Shown piece after piece: positions 52,898 through 61,126 of a stretch of 64,000 nt of DNA. The stretch is taken from NCBI GenBank assembly GCA_963708165.1, contig OY970187.1, forward strand, positions 806,001-870,000, given 5' to 3'. Each line of letters opens with the position of its first letter. Positions within the stretch are counted from its first letter, which is position 1. Position numbers and translations under genes: made by a program. The notes under the pieces were generated by a model. It worked only from the letters and a program-made list of their open reading frames with translations. It was not told the DNA's origin and searched no databases. The stretch comes from Rubricoccus sp963708165. GTDB lineage: Bacteria; Bacteroidota; Rhodothermia; Rhodothermales; Rubricoccaceae.

Positions 52898-54603
52898 CGG
52901 CGGTCGGTAGAGGGCGTGCGGGTGCGTGCGAGAGCGCGTCCGAGTGGCGCTGACTCCCGAACGGCCTGGATACCGCGCGTCGTGCCCTGGCTTCCGCCAG
53001 AGGCTCCGTCGAAGGCCACCGCGGGCTCGTCCCATTCCAGGCCGCTGTTCTGCTCGCGCAGTTGCTGCAACCGGAGCGAAAGCAGACGTACGTCTTCGCC
53101 CGCTTCCCAGTCGGTCGTGGCCTCGGGCGCCGCATCGGCCTCTGCGACGAGAGCGGCAGCCTCTGGCGCACGAGAACGGGGCGCACGAGAACGAAGCGCA
53201 GGAGCGCTCGCTGCGACTTGCTGGCGTGCCGCCACCTCGAAGCCGTCGGCCGAAGGACCGCTCGGCGCCACGCGCTGCACAACAGGCCGGGGCGCTTGCA
53301 CGGTCGCCAGAGGCTCAGGATCGGGTTGCGGCGCGATGGGCTCTGCGAACGTCTGCATGGGCGCAGGCGCAGGCGTCGTCTCCACGATATCCGCCGAGGC
53401 GACCATTTCCGTTTCGGGCGAGACGACACCGAGCCCGGGATCGAGCAGCGTAACCGCAGCGATGAGCGCGACCGCCAGCGTCGCGACGCCCGCCACGATG
53501 CCGCGCATCTTGCGCGGGCGCGCCGCCTGCACCGCGCCACGGTCCGAGGCTCGCCTCTGGCGAACCGCAGGGCTCGCGGGCTGAGCCGCCGCGATCGTCG
53601 TCACGCTAGAGGCTGCCGCAGCCGAGATCATCACCGCTTCGAGAGCCGCGGCGCTCGGGGAATACGTGGGAAGCGCGCCCAGCGCCTGCTTCGACTGCGC
53701 CAGAAGCCCGGCCTCTGGCGTATCGGACGTGCCATCACCGTAGGCGGCGTGGAGCGGTGCAAACGTCGCGTTCAGGGCCGCACCTTCGACGGCCGCAAGA
53801 GCCTCTGCATCGGGTGCGTAGTGCGGCAACGCGTCCAGCGCGCGAAGCGACTGGCGCAACAGCTCGGCCTCCACACCCGCGACCTCGCCCCCGCCAGAGG
53901 CCGCCAGCAGCGGCGCAAACGTGGCCTCTTGCGCCGCTACAAGCACCGCATCCATCGCCTCTGCCGACGGAGCGTAGACAGGAAGAGTCGCCAGCGCCGC
54001 TTCGGACTGCTCCGCGATGGCGTCTTCGACAGATGTGGTCGCAACGCCAGAGGCCTCGGGCGCTGCCGCGCGCGCCAGAACGGCCGCCAGAGCCTCTGGC
54101 GATGGGGCGTAGCTGGGAAGCGCCTCCAACGCGCGCAGCGACTGGGCGAGAACCGCGGCCTCGGGACCGGCGGACGCCTCGGGACCATCGAGCGCCTCGG
54201 CACCGCCAGAGGCAGCGTGGAGGGGTGCAAACGTGGCCTCGTGCGCGTGCGCTTCGACGGCGCGCTCGGCCTCTGGCGATGGGGCCGCAGCGGGAAGAGC
54301 ATCGAGCGCGGCGACGGACTGCGCCAGAAGCGCGCCCTCGGCAGTGTGCTGCACCGGGCCAAGGCCACAGGCGCCACGGACGGCCGCGAGTGCGTCGAGC
54401 TCGGACGCCGCTGCGGCGGCGGCGGCGATCCGCGCGAGAACGGCGGCGTCGGGCTGCTCGCGCGGCAACGCGTCGAGAGCCTGGAGAGACTGGGCGAGAA
54501 CCGCGGCTTCGACCGCTTCGGCGCCAGAGGCCTGCTCCGGAGTAAGCCCGGAAGGCGCTGGTACGCCAACGGCGCGGCGGATGACGGAGAGTCCGTCGGA
54601 CAT
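52894..54603 (-). CDS. Repeat-rich transmembrane putative anti-sigma factor
   Basis: 569 residues from ATG 54603 (MSDGLSVIRRAVGVP). The N-terminal 370 residues contain six degenerate repeats of about 50 residues around LLAQSLRALDALPxYAPSPEALAAV, several ending in ATFAPLHAASGG. One membrane helix follows (GIVAGVATLAVALIAAVTLL, near residue 390), then a periplasmic Pro/Ala-rich and coiled-coil tail (LSLRLQQLREQNSGLEW). The position directly after an ECF sigma gene and the cytoplasm-TM-periplasm layout fit an anti-sigma factor, but no zinc HxxxCxxC motif is present. Repeat-derived peptides are frequent in it. Confidence 0.75.
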   Translation of the reverse strand: MSDGLSVIRRAVGVPAPSGLTPEQASGAEAVEAAVLAQSLQALDALPREQPDAAVLARIAAAAAAASELDALAAVRGACGLGPVQHTAEGALLAQSVAALDALPAAAPSPEAERAVEAHAHEATFAPLHAASGGAEALDGPEASAGPEAAVLAQSLRALEALPSYAPSPEALAAVLARAAAPEASGVATTSVEDAIAEQSEAALATLPVYAPSAEAMDAVLVAAQEATFAPLLAASGGGEVAGVEAELLRQSLRALDALPHYAPDAEALAAVEGAALNATFAPLHAAYGDGTSDTPEAGLLAQSKQALGALPTYSPSAAALEAVMISAAAASSVTTIAAAQPASPAVRQRRASDRGAVQAARPRKMRGIVAGVATLAVALIAAVTLLDPGLGVVSPETEMVASADIVETTPAPAPMQTFAEPIAPQPDPEPLATVQAPRPVVQRVAPSGPSADGFEVAARQQVAASAPALRSRAPRSRAPEAAALVAEADAAPEATTDWEAGEDVRLLSLRLQQLREQNSGLEWDEPAVAFDGASGGSQGTTRGIQAVRESAPLGRALARTRTPSTDRR

Positions 54604-54652
54604 AACGTGGGGGAAGGAGTACCGAACGTGCGGAGGCGCGGGGGGCGGGTGG

Positions 54653-55315
54653 CTAGGCGGCAGGTTTCGTCTCTGCGGCCCGCGAGGCGGGGCGGGGCGC
54701 GCCGGGGAGACTTTCCGTCTGTACGTCATCGAACCACTCGGGGTCGAGGATCTTGCGGAGGTTGATAAGCGCGTAGCGCATCCGGCCGAGCGCGGTGTTG
54801 ATCGACACGTCGGTGAGTTCGGCGATCTCGCGGAAGGTCAGTTCCGACTGGTGGCGCATGAGCACGACCTCGCGCTGCTCGGGCGGCAACTCATCGATGG
54901 CCATCTCGACTTCTTTCCAGAGATCAGCGCGGCCGAGCAGTGCTCCAGCATCTGGCGCATCGTCCGGCAGTCTGTCCCAGAACGACGCACCGGCGTCCTC
55001 ATTGTCAACGCGGTCCACATCGCTCCACTTCTTGCGGCTGCGCAGGTGATCGAGCGCGGCGTTCCGCGCGATACGCATTACCCACGCGATCCACCGGTTC
55101 TGGCGCTCGTAGGCGCCGCGCCGCTTGTGCATCGCCTGAATCGCGCGAAAGAGCGTGTCCTGAAACAGGTCGTTCGCGATCTCGCGATCCCGCACCATTC
55201 CCACGAGGAATCCGAAGATCCTCTCTTTGTGGCGAGAGATGAGGATGGAGAAAGCTTGCTGGTCGCCGCGTTCGAGATACGAGGTGACCAACTGCTCGTC
55301 TGTGAGCTCGGGCAT
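54653..55315 (-). CDS. ECF RNA polymerase sigma factor (RpoE-like)
   Basis: 220 residues from ATG 55315 (MPELTDEQLVTSYLERGDQQAFSIL). Region 2: ISRHKERIFGFLVGMVRDREIANDLFQDTLFRAIQAMHKRRGAYERQNRWIAWVMRIARNAALDHLRSRKK. Region 4: IDELPPEQREVVLMRHQSELTFREIAELTDVSINTALGRMRYALINLRKIL. Complete and of usual length, with a 30-residue C-terminal extension. The putative anti-sigma gene follows 49 nt downstream. The first gene of a three-gene envelope-stress-like operon. It contains no dispersed motif. Confidence 0.94.
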   Translation of the reverse strand: MPELTDEQLVTSYLERGDQQAFSILISRHKERIFGFLVGMVRDREIANDLFQDTLFRAIQAMHKRRGAYERQNRWIAWVMRIARNAALDHLRSRKKWSDVDRVDNEDAGASFWDRLPDDAPDAGALLGRADLWKEVEMAIDELPPEQREVVLMRHQSELTFREIAELTDVSINTALGRMRYALINLRKILDPEWFDDVQTESLPGAPRPASRAAETKPAA

Positions 55316-55448
55316 GGGGAGGGGACGCGCGCCGGGCACAACCGGGCCGGGCGGCAGCTTATTGTACGGAGACTCCTGCTACGCGTGGTGCCCGGTGGTG
55401 TGCCGGTCTCGCCAGAGGCGACTCTCCGCGCCCCGCGCCATTGCAAAA

Positions 55449-55466
55449 GCCTCTGGCGCCAGAGGC
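55449..55466. repeat. Dispersed palindrome upstream of the sigma operon
   Basis: GCCTCTGGCGCCAGAGGC about 134 nt upstream of the sigma factor start, with another half-site near 55411. Confidence 0.9.
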
Positions 55467-55545
55467 GCAGTACCCTAGGGGCACGCACCGGGGAGACCCC
55501 GAACATGGTTTCCTAACAAGGAAACAGGCATGTGTAGACGTATGA

Positions 55546-55734
55546 TGCAGTGCCCCTCAACAGGCCCCCTTCTGCGGACCCGGTTGTCTGTGGGCGCTCA
55601 CCTCCCTCGGGACGTGTGGCGCCTCCCCTCTTCAGACTTCTGCACACGCACCCTGGCAGCCCACGCTCCGCGCGATGGTCGCCTCACGGCCACCCCGGCC
55701 CGGACACCCTCATCGGTGTCCGGGCCCTTTTTTG
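55546..55734 (+). ncRNA. Candidate structured RNA (6S-like?) ending in an intrinsic terminator
   Basis: A strong plus-strand terminator lies here with no plus-strand gene before it. Upstream, nested complementary segments can fold into one long interrupted hairpin: GCGGA (55574) with TCCGC (55667), GTGGGC (55590) with GCCCAC (55659), CGTGTG (55613) with CACACG (55643). A long rod with internal bubbles and a length near 190 nt fits 6S RNA, but I cannot confirm the family. No dispersed motif occurs within it. A TATGAT box at 55541-55546 could be the -10; no clear -35 is seen. Confidence 0.45.
55697..55733 (+). terminator. Strong intrinsic terminator without an upstream gene
   Basis: GGCCCGGACACC, loop CTCATC, GGTGTCCGGGCC, then C and six T. 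It is oriented on the plus strand while both flanking genes are on the minus strand. Confidence 0.9.
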
Positions 55735-55743
55735 TGCTCGCAG

Positions 55744-55768
55744 CCTCTGGCGCCAGAGGCCTCTGGCG
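55744..55768. repeat. Triple overlapping motif array
   Basis: Three consecutive half-sites alternate in orientation: CCTCTGGCG, CGCCAGAGG, CCTCTGGCG, sharing their junction bases. The array ends 3 nt before the radA stop codon. Confidence 0.9.
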
Positions 55769-55771
55769 TGA

Positions 55772-57187
55772 CTAGGCCACCAGGTCGATGGCTTCTTTCA
55801 GGCGCGAGACCGGAATAAGCTTGATGCCCCTGGGCGCTTTGAGTCCGCGCATGTTCGCCTTGGGCAGCATCGCCGCCTCGAAGCCCATCTGCTTGGCTTC
55901 GGCCAGGCGCGCTTCCACGCGGCTGACCGCTCGGATCTCGCCGCCCAGTCCCACCTCGCCGAAGACCACCGTGCTGCTATCCAGCGGCACATCGCGGGCA
56001 CTGCTCGCAATCGCGAGCGCCACGCCGAGGTCGACCGCGGGCTCGTCCAGACGGACGCCACCGGCCACGTTGACAAACACGTCGTGCTTGTCCATGCGGA
56101 TGCCCTCTCGCTTTTCGAGGACGGCCAGAAGCACCTGCAGCTTTTTGGCGTCGAAGCCCGTCGTGGTGCGCTGCGGGTTGTTGTAGGACGTGCTCGCGAC
56201 GAGCGCCTGCACTTCCACCAAGAGCGGGCGCGTGCCCTCGGTCGTGGCGACGACCGCGGAGCCGCTGGCGCCGAACTGGCGCTCGGCCAGGAACAGCGCG
56301 CTCGGGTTGCCGACCTCCACGAGTCCCTGCTCGCGCATCTCGAAGACGCCCATCTCGTGCGCCGGGCCAAAGCGGTTTTTGACCGCCCGAAGCACGCGGT
56401 AGGCGTGGTGCCGGTCGCCCTCGAAGTGCAGCACGGTATCCACCATGTGCTCCAGCACGCGCGGACCCGCGATCTGCCCACCTTTGGTCACGTGGCCCAC
56501 GAGAAACGTCGTCGTGGGCAGCGACTTGGTCACCGCCAGAAGCGCGGCGGTGCTTTCGCGCACCTGCGTGACCGAGCCCGGCGCGCTCGTCAGGTCCGGC
56601 CGCCAGACCGTCTGGATGGAGTCGATGATCATCACCGCGGGCTGGTGCTCGTAGGCCGCGGCCACGATGGCTTCCACATTGGTTTCGGCGAACAGCAAGA
56701 GGCCGTCGGCGCTCACGCCCATGCGCTCGGCGCGGAGCTTGACCTGCTGCGGGCTTTCCTCGCCTGTGACGTAGAGCACCACCTCGCCTCTGGCGCCGAA
56801 CTGCCGTCCCAGCTCGGTCATCAGTGTGGACTTGCCGATGCCCGGCTCACCCGCCACGAGCGTCAGGCCGCCCACCATCGCGCCGCCGCCCATCACGCGG
56901 TCCAGCTCGGCGACGCCGCTCACGAGCCGCGGCTTCTCGCTCATTTTCACGTCCGAGATCCGCTGCGGGCGTGTCTCGCCGTACGCCCCGCGCATCCGCG
57001 CGCCCGTGCTCACGCCGTTGCCGCTGCTTCCGCCAGAGGCTGCGCGCATCACTTTGGTCTTGACCTCTTGCGGCTGCACCTCTTCGACGAGCGTGTTCCA
57101 CTCGCGGCAGCCGGGGCACTGCCCCTGCCAGCGGAGGGATTCGTGCGCGCATTCCTGGCACACGTAGCGGGTTTTGATCTTGGCCAT
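55772..57187 (-). CDS. radA: DNA repair protein RadA
   Basis: 471 residues from ATG 57187 (MAKIKTRYVCQECAHESLRW). Zinc finger Cys10, Cys13, Cys24, Cys27; RecA-like ATPase with Walker A GEPGIGKST and Walker B VMIIDSIQTVW; the RadA-specific KNRFG in AVKNRFGPAHEMGVFEM; and the C-terminal Lon-protease-like domain (DVFVNVAGGVRLDEPAVDLGVALAIASS). It is a branch-migration helicase acting in recombinational repair and in natural transformation. The in-frame extension to 57454 is motif-derived and rejected. Confidence 0.96.
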   Translation of the reverse strand: MAKIKTRYVCQECAHESLRWQGQCPGCREWNTLVEEVQPQEVKTKVMRAASGGSSGNGVSTGARMRGAYGETRPQRISDVKMSEKPRLVSGVAELDRVMGGGAMVGGLTLVAGEPGIGKSTLMTELGRQFGARGEVVLYVTGEESPQQVKLRAERMGVSADGLLLFAETNVEAIVAAAYEHQPAVMIIDSIQTVWRPDLTSAPGSVTQVRESTAALLAVTKSLPTTTFLVGHVTKGGQIAGPRVLEHMVDTVLHFEGDRHHAYRVLRAVKNRFGPAHEMGVFEMREQGLVEVGNPSALFLAERQFGASGSAVVATTEGTRPLLVEVQALVASTSYNNPQRTTTGFDAKKLQVLLAVLEKREGIRMDKHDVFVNVAGGVRLDEPAVDLGVALAIASSARDVPLDSSTVVFGEVGLGGEIRAVSRVEARLAEAKQMGFEAAMLPKANMRGLKAPRGIKLIPVSRLKEAIDLVA

Positions 57188-57239
57188 GTCGGGGAGGGCG
57201 GCCGGAGTGGCCGGAAGGGGAAGGTGGGAGCCACGGTCT

Positions 57240-57257
57240 CGCCAGAGGCCTCTGGCG
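57240..57257. repeat. Dispersed palindrome CGCCAGAGGCCTCTGGCG
   Basis: Between the divergent radA and permease genes; three further half-sites follow within about 230 nt (near 57288, 57308 and 57463). Confidence 0.9.
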
Positions 57258-57474
57258 AACGTCTGCGCAGGCCGCGGCGGCCCGCAGCGCCAGAGGCAAC
57301 GTGCGGCGCCAGAGGCGGTTCGTGAGGAGAAACCGCGCGCGCGCCGGTCTGTCAGACCCGCCGCGGAAGGCTCCGAGTACCTTTGCCCTGCCTCGGGCAG
57401 AGCCGAGGATACGCCGACCCACTGACACACGACCGTCACGTCCCAACGCGACACCTTGCCCCGCCTCTGGCGGG

Positions 57475-58296
57475 ATGCTCCGTATGGAGAACGCCCCGCC
57501 CTCCCCCCGCTCGTTCTTCGGCCGGGTCTTCCTCCCGCTCGTGACCCGGCCCGCGCGAGCCATCGAAGGCATGGGTGCGTACGCGCTGCTGATCCTGCGC
57601 GCGTTCAACCTGCCGCGGGACCTCAGCCCCAAGCTGTACGTCCGCAACACGCTGACGCAGATGGTGCAGGTCGGCATCGAGTCGATTCCCATCGTGTCGC
57701 TCGCGACGGCGTTTACCGGCGCGGTGGTGGTGGTGCAGGCGATCTACCAGTTGGAGAACCCGCTGCTTCCGGCGACGCTCGTGGGCACGTTTGCGCAGCA
57801 GTCCATTCTGCTGGAGTTGGGCACGCTCGTGACGGCGTTCGTGCTGTGCGGCCGCGTGGGCGCGCGCATCGCGGCCGAACTGGGCACGATGCGCGTCAAA
57901 GAGCAGATCGACGCGCTAGAGGCGATGGGCATCAACAGCCTGAGCTACTTGGTGGTGCCGCGCGTACTGGCGGGCATCCTCATGTTTCCGATGCTCTACG
58001 TCGTCGCGTCGTCGGTCGGGATGCTTTCGGGAATGCTCGTCGCCGAGGCGTCGCCCGACCTCTCGGCAGGCATCTTTTGGGAAGGCGCCCGGCTGTACTT
58101 CAAGACGTACGACGTCTTCTTCGGCATGGTGAAGTCTCTCGTCTTCGGCTTCGCGATCACCAGCGTGGCGTGCTACACCGGCTACAACGCCGCGGGCGGC
58201 GCCGAGGGCGTGGGCGAGGCGACGACCCGCGCGACGGTCCTGGCGTGCGTCTTCGTTCTCGTGGCCGATTACGTCTGCGCGGCGCTGCTCTTATGA
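57475..58296 (+). CDS. MlaE-family ABC transporter permease
   Basis: 273 residues from ATG 57475 (MLRMENAPPSPRSFF); ATG 57484 is equally possible. The permease signature is clear: QMVQVGIESIPIVSLATAFTGAVVVVQAIYQLE, QQSILLELGTLVTAFVLCGRVGARIAAELGTMRVKEQIDALEAMGI and VACYTGYNAAGGAEGVGEATTRATV. It forms the membrane core of an Mla-type phospholipid transporter, together with the MlaF-like ATPase and the MlaD-like protein encoded next. Five or six membrane helices. Confidence 0.94.
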   Translation: MLRMENAPPSPRSFFGRVFLPLVTRPARAIEGMGAYALLILRAFNLPRDLSPKLYVRNTLTQMVQVGIESIPIVSLATAFTGAVVVVQAIYQLENPLLPATLVGTFAQQSILLELGTLVTAFVLCGRVGARIAAELGTMRVKEQIDALEAMGINSLSYLVVPRVLAGILMFPMLYVVASSVGMLSGMLVAEASPDLSAGIFWEGARLYFKTYDVFFGMVKSLVFGFAITSVACYTGYNAAGGAEGVGEATTRATVLACVFVLVADYVCAALLL

Positions 58297-58506
58297 GGGA
58301 CGGGTTCCGAGTGAGCTTCGCTGGCCTTGCGGCTCCGAGTTCTAGTTTGGATGCTGAGCGCAGCGGCGGTGGTCGCCTTTGGCGCCAGAGGCCCGCGCCT
58401 CTTGCCCGAGGTGCCGCATCTGTCCTGGCTCCCATGCAGCCTTTGGCGTCCCAGAGTCCTGCGGCGAGGATAGACCGCTCGTGCGTCTCTACGGATTCCT
58501 CCGCGC

Positions 58507-58524
58507 GCCTCTGGCGCCAGAGGC
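58507..58524. repeat. Dispersed palindrome between mlaE-like and mlaF-like genes
   Basis: The 286-nt gap holds this palindrome, a mixed pair near 58377-58392 (CCTTTGGCG with CGCCAGAGG), a CCTTTGGCG at about 58440 and a half-site at about 58540. Confidence 0.9.
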
Positions 58525-58582
58525 GTCTCGCGCGCTCCGCCAGAGGCCCCCTTGCCTCCTCCCCAGGCCCCCTTCGCCTCTC

Positions 58583-59353
58583 ATGATCGAAGTCCGCGAT
58601 CTCAAGAAAAGCTTTAGCGGTCGCCCGGTACTCCGGGGCGTCACGCTGGACATCCCGGAGGCCAGCACGACGTGCATTATCGGCCGCTCGGGCTCGGGCA
58701 AAAGCGTGCTGCTCAAGCACCTCGTGGGACTGCTCAAACCGGACGCCGGCCGCGTGATCGTGGACGGCGCGCCGCTGGACGACCTCTCCTACTCCGACCT
58801 CCGACGCGTGCGCCGCAAGTTCGGCGTTCTCTTTCAAGGCGGCGCCCTGTTCGACTCGATGACGGCCATCGAGAACGTCGAATTCCCGCTCCAGACCTTT
58901 ACAGACCTTAACCCGCGCGAGACCCGGCGCCGGGCGCTGGAGTGCCTCGAACTCGTAGAGCTTCCTGACATGGGCAAAAAAGCTCCCAGCGAGCTTTCGG
59001 GCGGTCAGCAGAAGCGCGTCGCGCTGGCACGCGCGATCTCGATCGAGCCCGCGTATATCCTCTACGACGAGCCTACGTCTGGCCTCGACCCGGAGACGAG
59101 CCGCACCATCGACGAGCTCATCGAACGCCTGGGGCGCGAGCTGGGCACGACGAGCGTTGTGATCTCGCACGACATGCATTCTGTCCTCCGCATCGCGCAC
59201 CACATCGCGTTCCTGCACGAAGGCACCATGCACTGGAGCGGCTCCGCCGACGACCTCCACGCCGCCACCGACCCGACGCTTCTCAGCTTCGTACGCGCCA
59301 ACGAATACCAGATCGGCAAACCGTCTCTAACGGCGGGCACCACCCAGTCATGA
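58583..59353 (+). CDS. MlaF-family ABC transporter ATP-binding protein
   Basis: 256 residues from ATG 58583 (MIEVRDLKKSFSGRPVL). Walker A GRSGSGKSVLLKHL (the SVL variation is typical of MlaF/Ttg2A), signature LSGGQQKRVALARA, Walker B ILYDEPTSGLDPETS and switch His in VVISHDM. It powers phospholipid movement by the MlaE-type permease. The upstream in-frame extension encodes only repeat-derived peptides (PLAPEAS). The stop overlaps the MlaD-like start (ATGA). Confidence 0.95.
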   Translation: MIEVRDLKKSFSGRPVLRGVTLDIPEASTTCIIGRSGSGKSVLLKHLVGLLKPDAGRVIVDGAPLDDLSYSDLRRVRRKFGVLFQGGALFDSMTAIENVEFPLQTFTDLNPRETRRRALECLELVELPDMGKKAPSELSGGQQKRVALARAISIEPAYILYDEPTSGLDPETSRTIDELIERLGRELGTTSVVISHDMHSVLRIAHHIAFLHEGTMHWSGSADDLHAATDPTLLSFVRANEYQIGKPSLTAGTTQS

Positions 59354-60369
59354 GCAACGAACTCAAAGTCGGCCTCGCCGTCATTCTTGCCGCGGTCATC
59401 ATGTACTTCGGCGTCCGCTTTCTCAAAGACCAGCCGCTTTTCGGCGGCGGCTACGATATCGTGGTCGTCTTCGACGACGCGCAAGGCCTCACGCCAGGGG
59501 CGCTCGTACGCCTGAATGGCGTCAAAGTGGGATCGGTTAACGGGGTCCGGCTCAGCCCCGACGCGCGCGAGGTGTTCATCGACATGGGTATCGACGGCGA
59601 TGTGCAGATTCCGCGCGGCGTGCGCGTGGGCACGAGCGGCCTGAGCGCGCTGGGCGAGGTGAACATCGAGCTCTCGCCGCCAGAGGGAGGCGATGCGGGA
59701 CGGCCTCTGGTAGCGGGTGACACCATCCGCGCGGTCTCCACGCCCGACCTGTTCGACCTGCTCGCGGGCGAGTCGACCGGCCTCACGGCCCGCGCCGATA
59801 GTGCGCTGTTCCGCGCCGTGAGCGTCTTTACCACGCTCGACGAAACGCTCGCCAACTCCGGCGACGACGTGACAGCGATTCTCGCGCAACTCCGCTTCCT
59901 CACGCAGACGGCTACGCAGACGCTGCTCAACGAGCGCGAGCGCGTGGGCGAAACCCTGGCCTCCTTCCAGCGCGCCGCAGGCAGCGCCGAGCGCCTCTCG
60001 TCGGATCTCTCGGCGCTGGGCACAGACCTCTCGAACGACGTGGCGGTCGACATCCGCGCGACGACGCAGACGCTGCGCCAGACCGTCGATGCCAACTCGG
60101 ACTCGGTCTCTGTTACCGTCGCGCAGCTCAACAGCACGCTGCGCAACGCGGAGTCGGCGCTCGCGCAGCTTACCGTGCTCTCGACCAAGCTCGAAGCCAC
60201 GCTCGCGCTCGCCGACACGGATTCGTCCTCGCTCGGCCTCCTCTTGCGCGACCCCTCGCTGTACTACAACGCCAACGCCGCTGCGGCCAGCCTTCAGCAA
60301 CTGTTGCAGGATGTGCAGCGCGATCCCGGCCGCTACGCCAAGGAGCTCCGGCTCGTGGACGTGTTCTAG
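59350..60369 (+). CDS. MlaD-family substrate-binding protein
   Basis: 339 residues from ATG 59350. A single N-terminal membrane helix (VGLAVILAAVIMYFGVRFL) is followed by the MCE/MlaD domain (GGYDIVVVFDDAQGLTPGALVRLNGVKVGSVNGVRL, GVRVGTSGLSALGEVNIEL). A long helical C-terminal region rich in Thr/Ser (TLRQTVDANSDSVSVTVAQLNSTL) ends with LLRDPSLYYNANAAAASLQQLLQDVQRDPGRYAKEL, a conserved MCE tail. It carries lipids across the periplasm from the MlaE/MlaF complex. Last gene of the operon. Confidence 0.94.
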   Translation: MSNELKVGLAVILAAVIMYFGVRFLKDQPLFGGGYDIVVVFDDAQGLTPGALVRLNGVKVGSVNGVRLSPDAREVFIDMGIDGDVQIPRGVRVGTSGLSALGEVNIELSPPEGGDAGRPLVAGDTIRAVSTPDLFDLLAGESTGLTARADSALFRAVSVFTTLDETLANSGDDVTAILAQLRFLTQTATQTLLNERERVGETLASFQRAAGSAERLSSDLSALGTDLSNDVAVDIRATTQTLRQTVDANSDSVSVTVAQLNSTLRNAESALAQLTVLSTKLEATLALADTDSSSLGLLLRDPSLYYNANAAAASLQQLLQDVQRDPGRYAKELRLVDVF

Positions 60370-60886
60370 CCGCCAGAGGCGCGTCCCGCCAGAGGCCTCT
60401 GGCGCTGGTTCCGGGTTCCGGGTTCCGGGTAAAGCTGTTCTGTGCTCGCCTCTGGCGCCAGAGGCCAGGCCGTACGGCGCCGCGGAGACATTCTGCGCGA
60501 TCACACGCCCCCCGCACAGCTCCCATGATCAGGGCGACGACAATTCCTGCAAAGGCAGTTCCGGGTGCTATGACCGAGGCCAGAGAGCCATCGCCTATCG
60601 GTCCCCACAGCGAGCTCAACAGCAAACACAGAGCAACCACGAGACCGACAGATGGCAAGGAGGCGATCGCGATTCGACGCACGGGCCGGTCCACGTTATC
60701 GCGCTCAGCCAGCCAGCCGAGACCCATGAATGGGATACCCAAACCGGTCAGCCAGACGGGGAGCCCGATGATCAGCGGAGACCACTCGGGGAGCAGGTAA
60801 GTCGTCACAGCGTCGGAAGTCCAAATCGAGACGACCGTCGTCAGGGCGACAGCGAGAACGAGTCTAGGGTACGAGGTCCAGATCAT
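60170..60886 (-). CDS. Four-helix membrane protein, C-terminus possibly run-on
   Basis: From ATG 60886 (MIWTSYPRLVLAVALTTVVS); GTG 60916 is an alternative. Four hydrophobic helices occupy residues 5-140 (PLIIGLPVWLTGLGIPFMGLGWL, VGLVVALCLLLSSLWG, AFAGIVVALIMGAV). After about residue 150 the frame continues as GLWRQRRAQN and GLWRDAPLAARTR, which are repeat-derived, and then runs about 200 nt antisense into the mlaD-like gene. The real protein probably ended near 60450 before the palindrome at 60448-60465. Unknown function. Confidence 0.45.
   Translation of the reverse strand: MIWTSYPRLVLAVALTTVVSIWTSDAVTTYLLPEWSPLIIGLPVWLTGLGIPFMGLGWLAERDNVDRPVRRIAIASLPSVGLVVALCLLLSSLWGPIGDGSLASVIAPGTAFAGIVVALIMGAVRGACDRAECLRGAVRPGLWRQRRAQNSFTRNPEPGTSARGLWRDAPLAARTRPRAGAPWRSGRDRAAHPATVAEGWPQRRWRCSTARGRARGGRARTNPCRRARAWLRAWSRAR
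60387..60404. repeat. Dispersed palindrome after the mlaD-like gene
   Basis: CGCCAGAGGCCTCTGGCG, with a half-site at 60371-60379 directly after the stop codon. Confidence 0.9.
60407..60430. repeat. Tandem heptamer GGTTCCG
   Basis: Three exact copies of GGTTCCG and a partial fourth, flanked by dispersed palindromes on both sides. A length-variable site by nature. Confidence 0.85.
60448..60465. repeat. Dispersed palindrome inside the membrane-protein frame
   Basis: GCCTCTGGCGCCAGAGGC, read as LWRQR at the point where the membrane protein should end. Confidence 0.9.
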
Positions 60887-60983
60887 GTGAGCGTCTGTAT
60901 CGCCTATCTCGCCCACTCGCTAAATCAGCGGCGGCATTTGATGTTGGTTGCAGACTAACTCGGCCTCCGGCGAGGGCGCGCAC

Positions 60984-61019
60984 AAAAAAGCGCCGGTCCC
61001 CTCCCACAGGGACCGGCGC
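60984..61019 (-). terminator. Intrinsic terminator of the T9SS protein gene
   Basis: Minus strand: GCGCCGGTCCC, loop TGTGGGAG, GGGACCGGCGC, then six T. Located about 110 nt after the stop of the T9SS gene. Confidence 0.92.
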
Positions 61020-61126
61020 ATAGGCTCGGCAGGCGGGGCGGCCGAGGCCGCCAGTGGACGGGCTCCGCCTGCCGAGCGGTCGAGGCCTCTGGCGCGCGCG
61101 GTGTGCGCCACCGCCAGAGGCGGGTC

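Noticed and set aside
53062..54765. 567-codon frame antisense to the repeat-rich anti-sigma-like gene
   Set aside because: Arg/Gly-rich shadow frame; the sense frame has a membrane helix, coherent repeats and overlapping junctions.
55530..55775. Small plus-strand reading frame in the sigma-radA gap
   Set aside because: Composition and the terminator inside the frame argue against coding; a structured RNA explains the region better.
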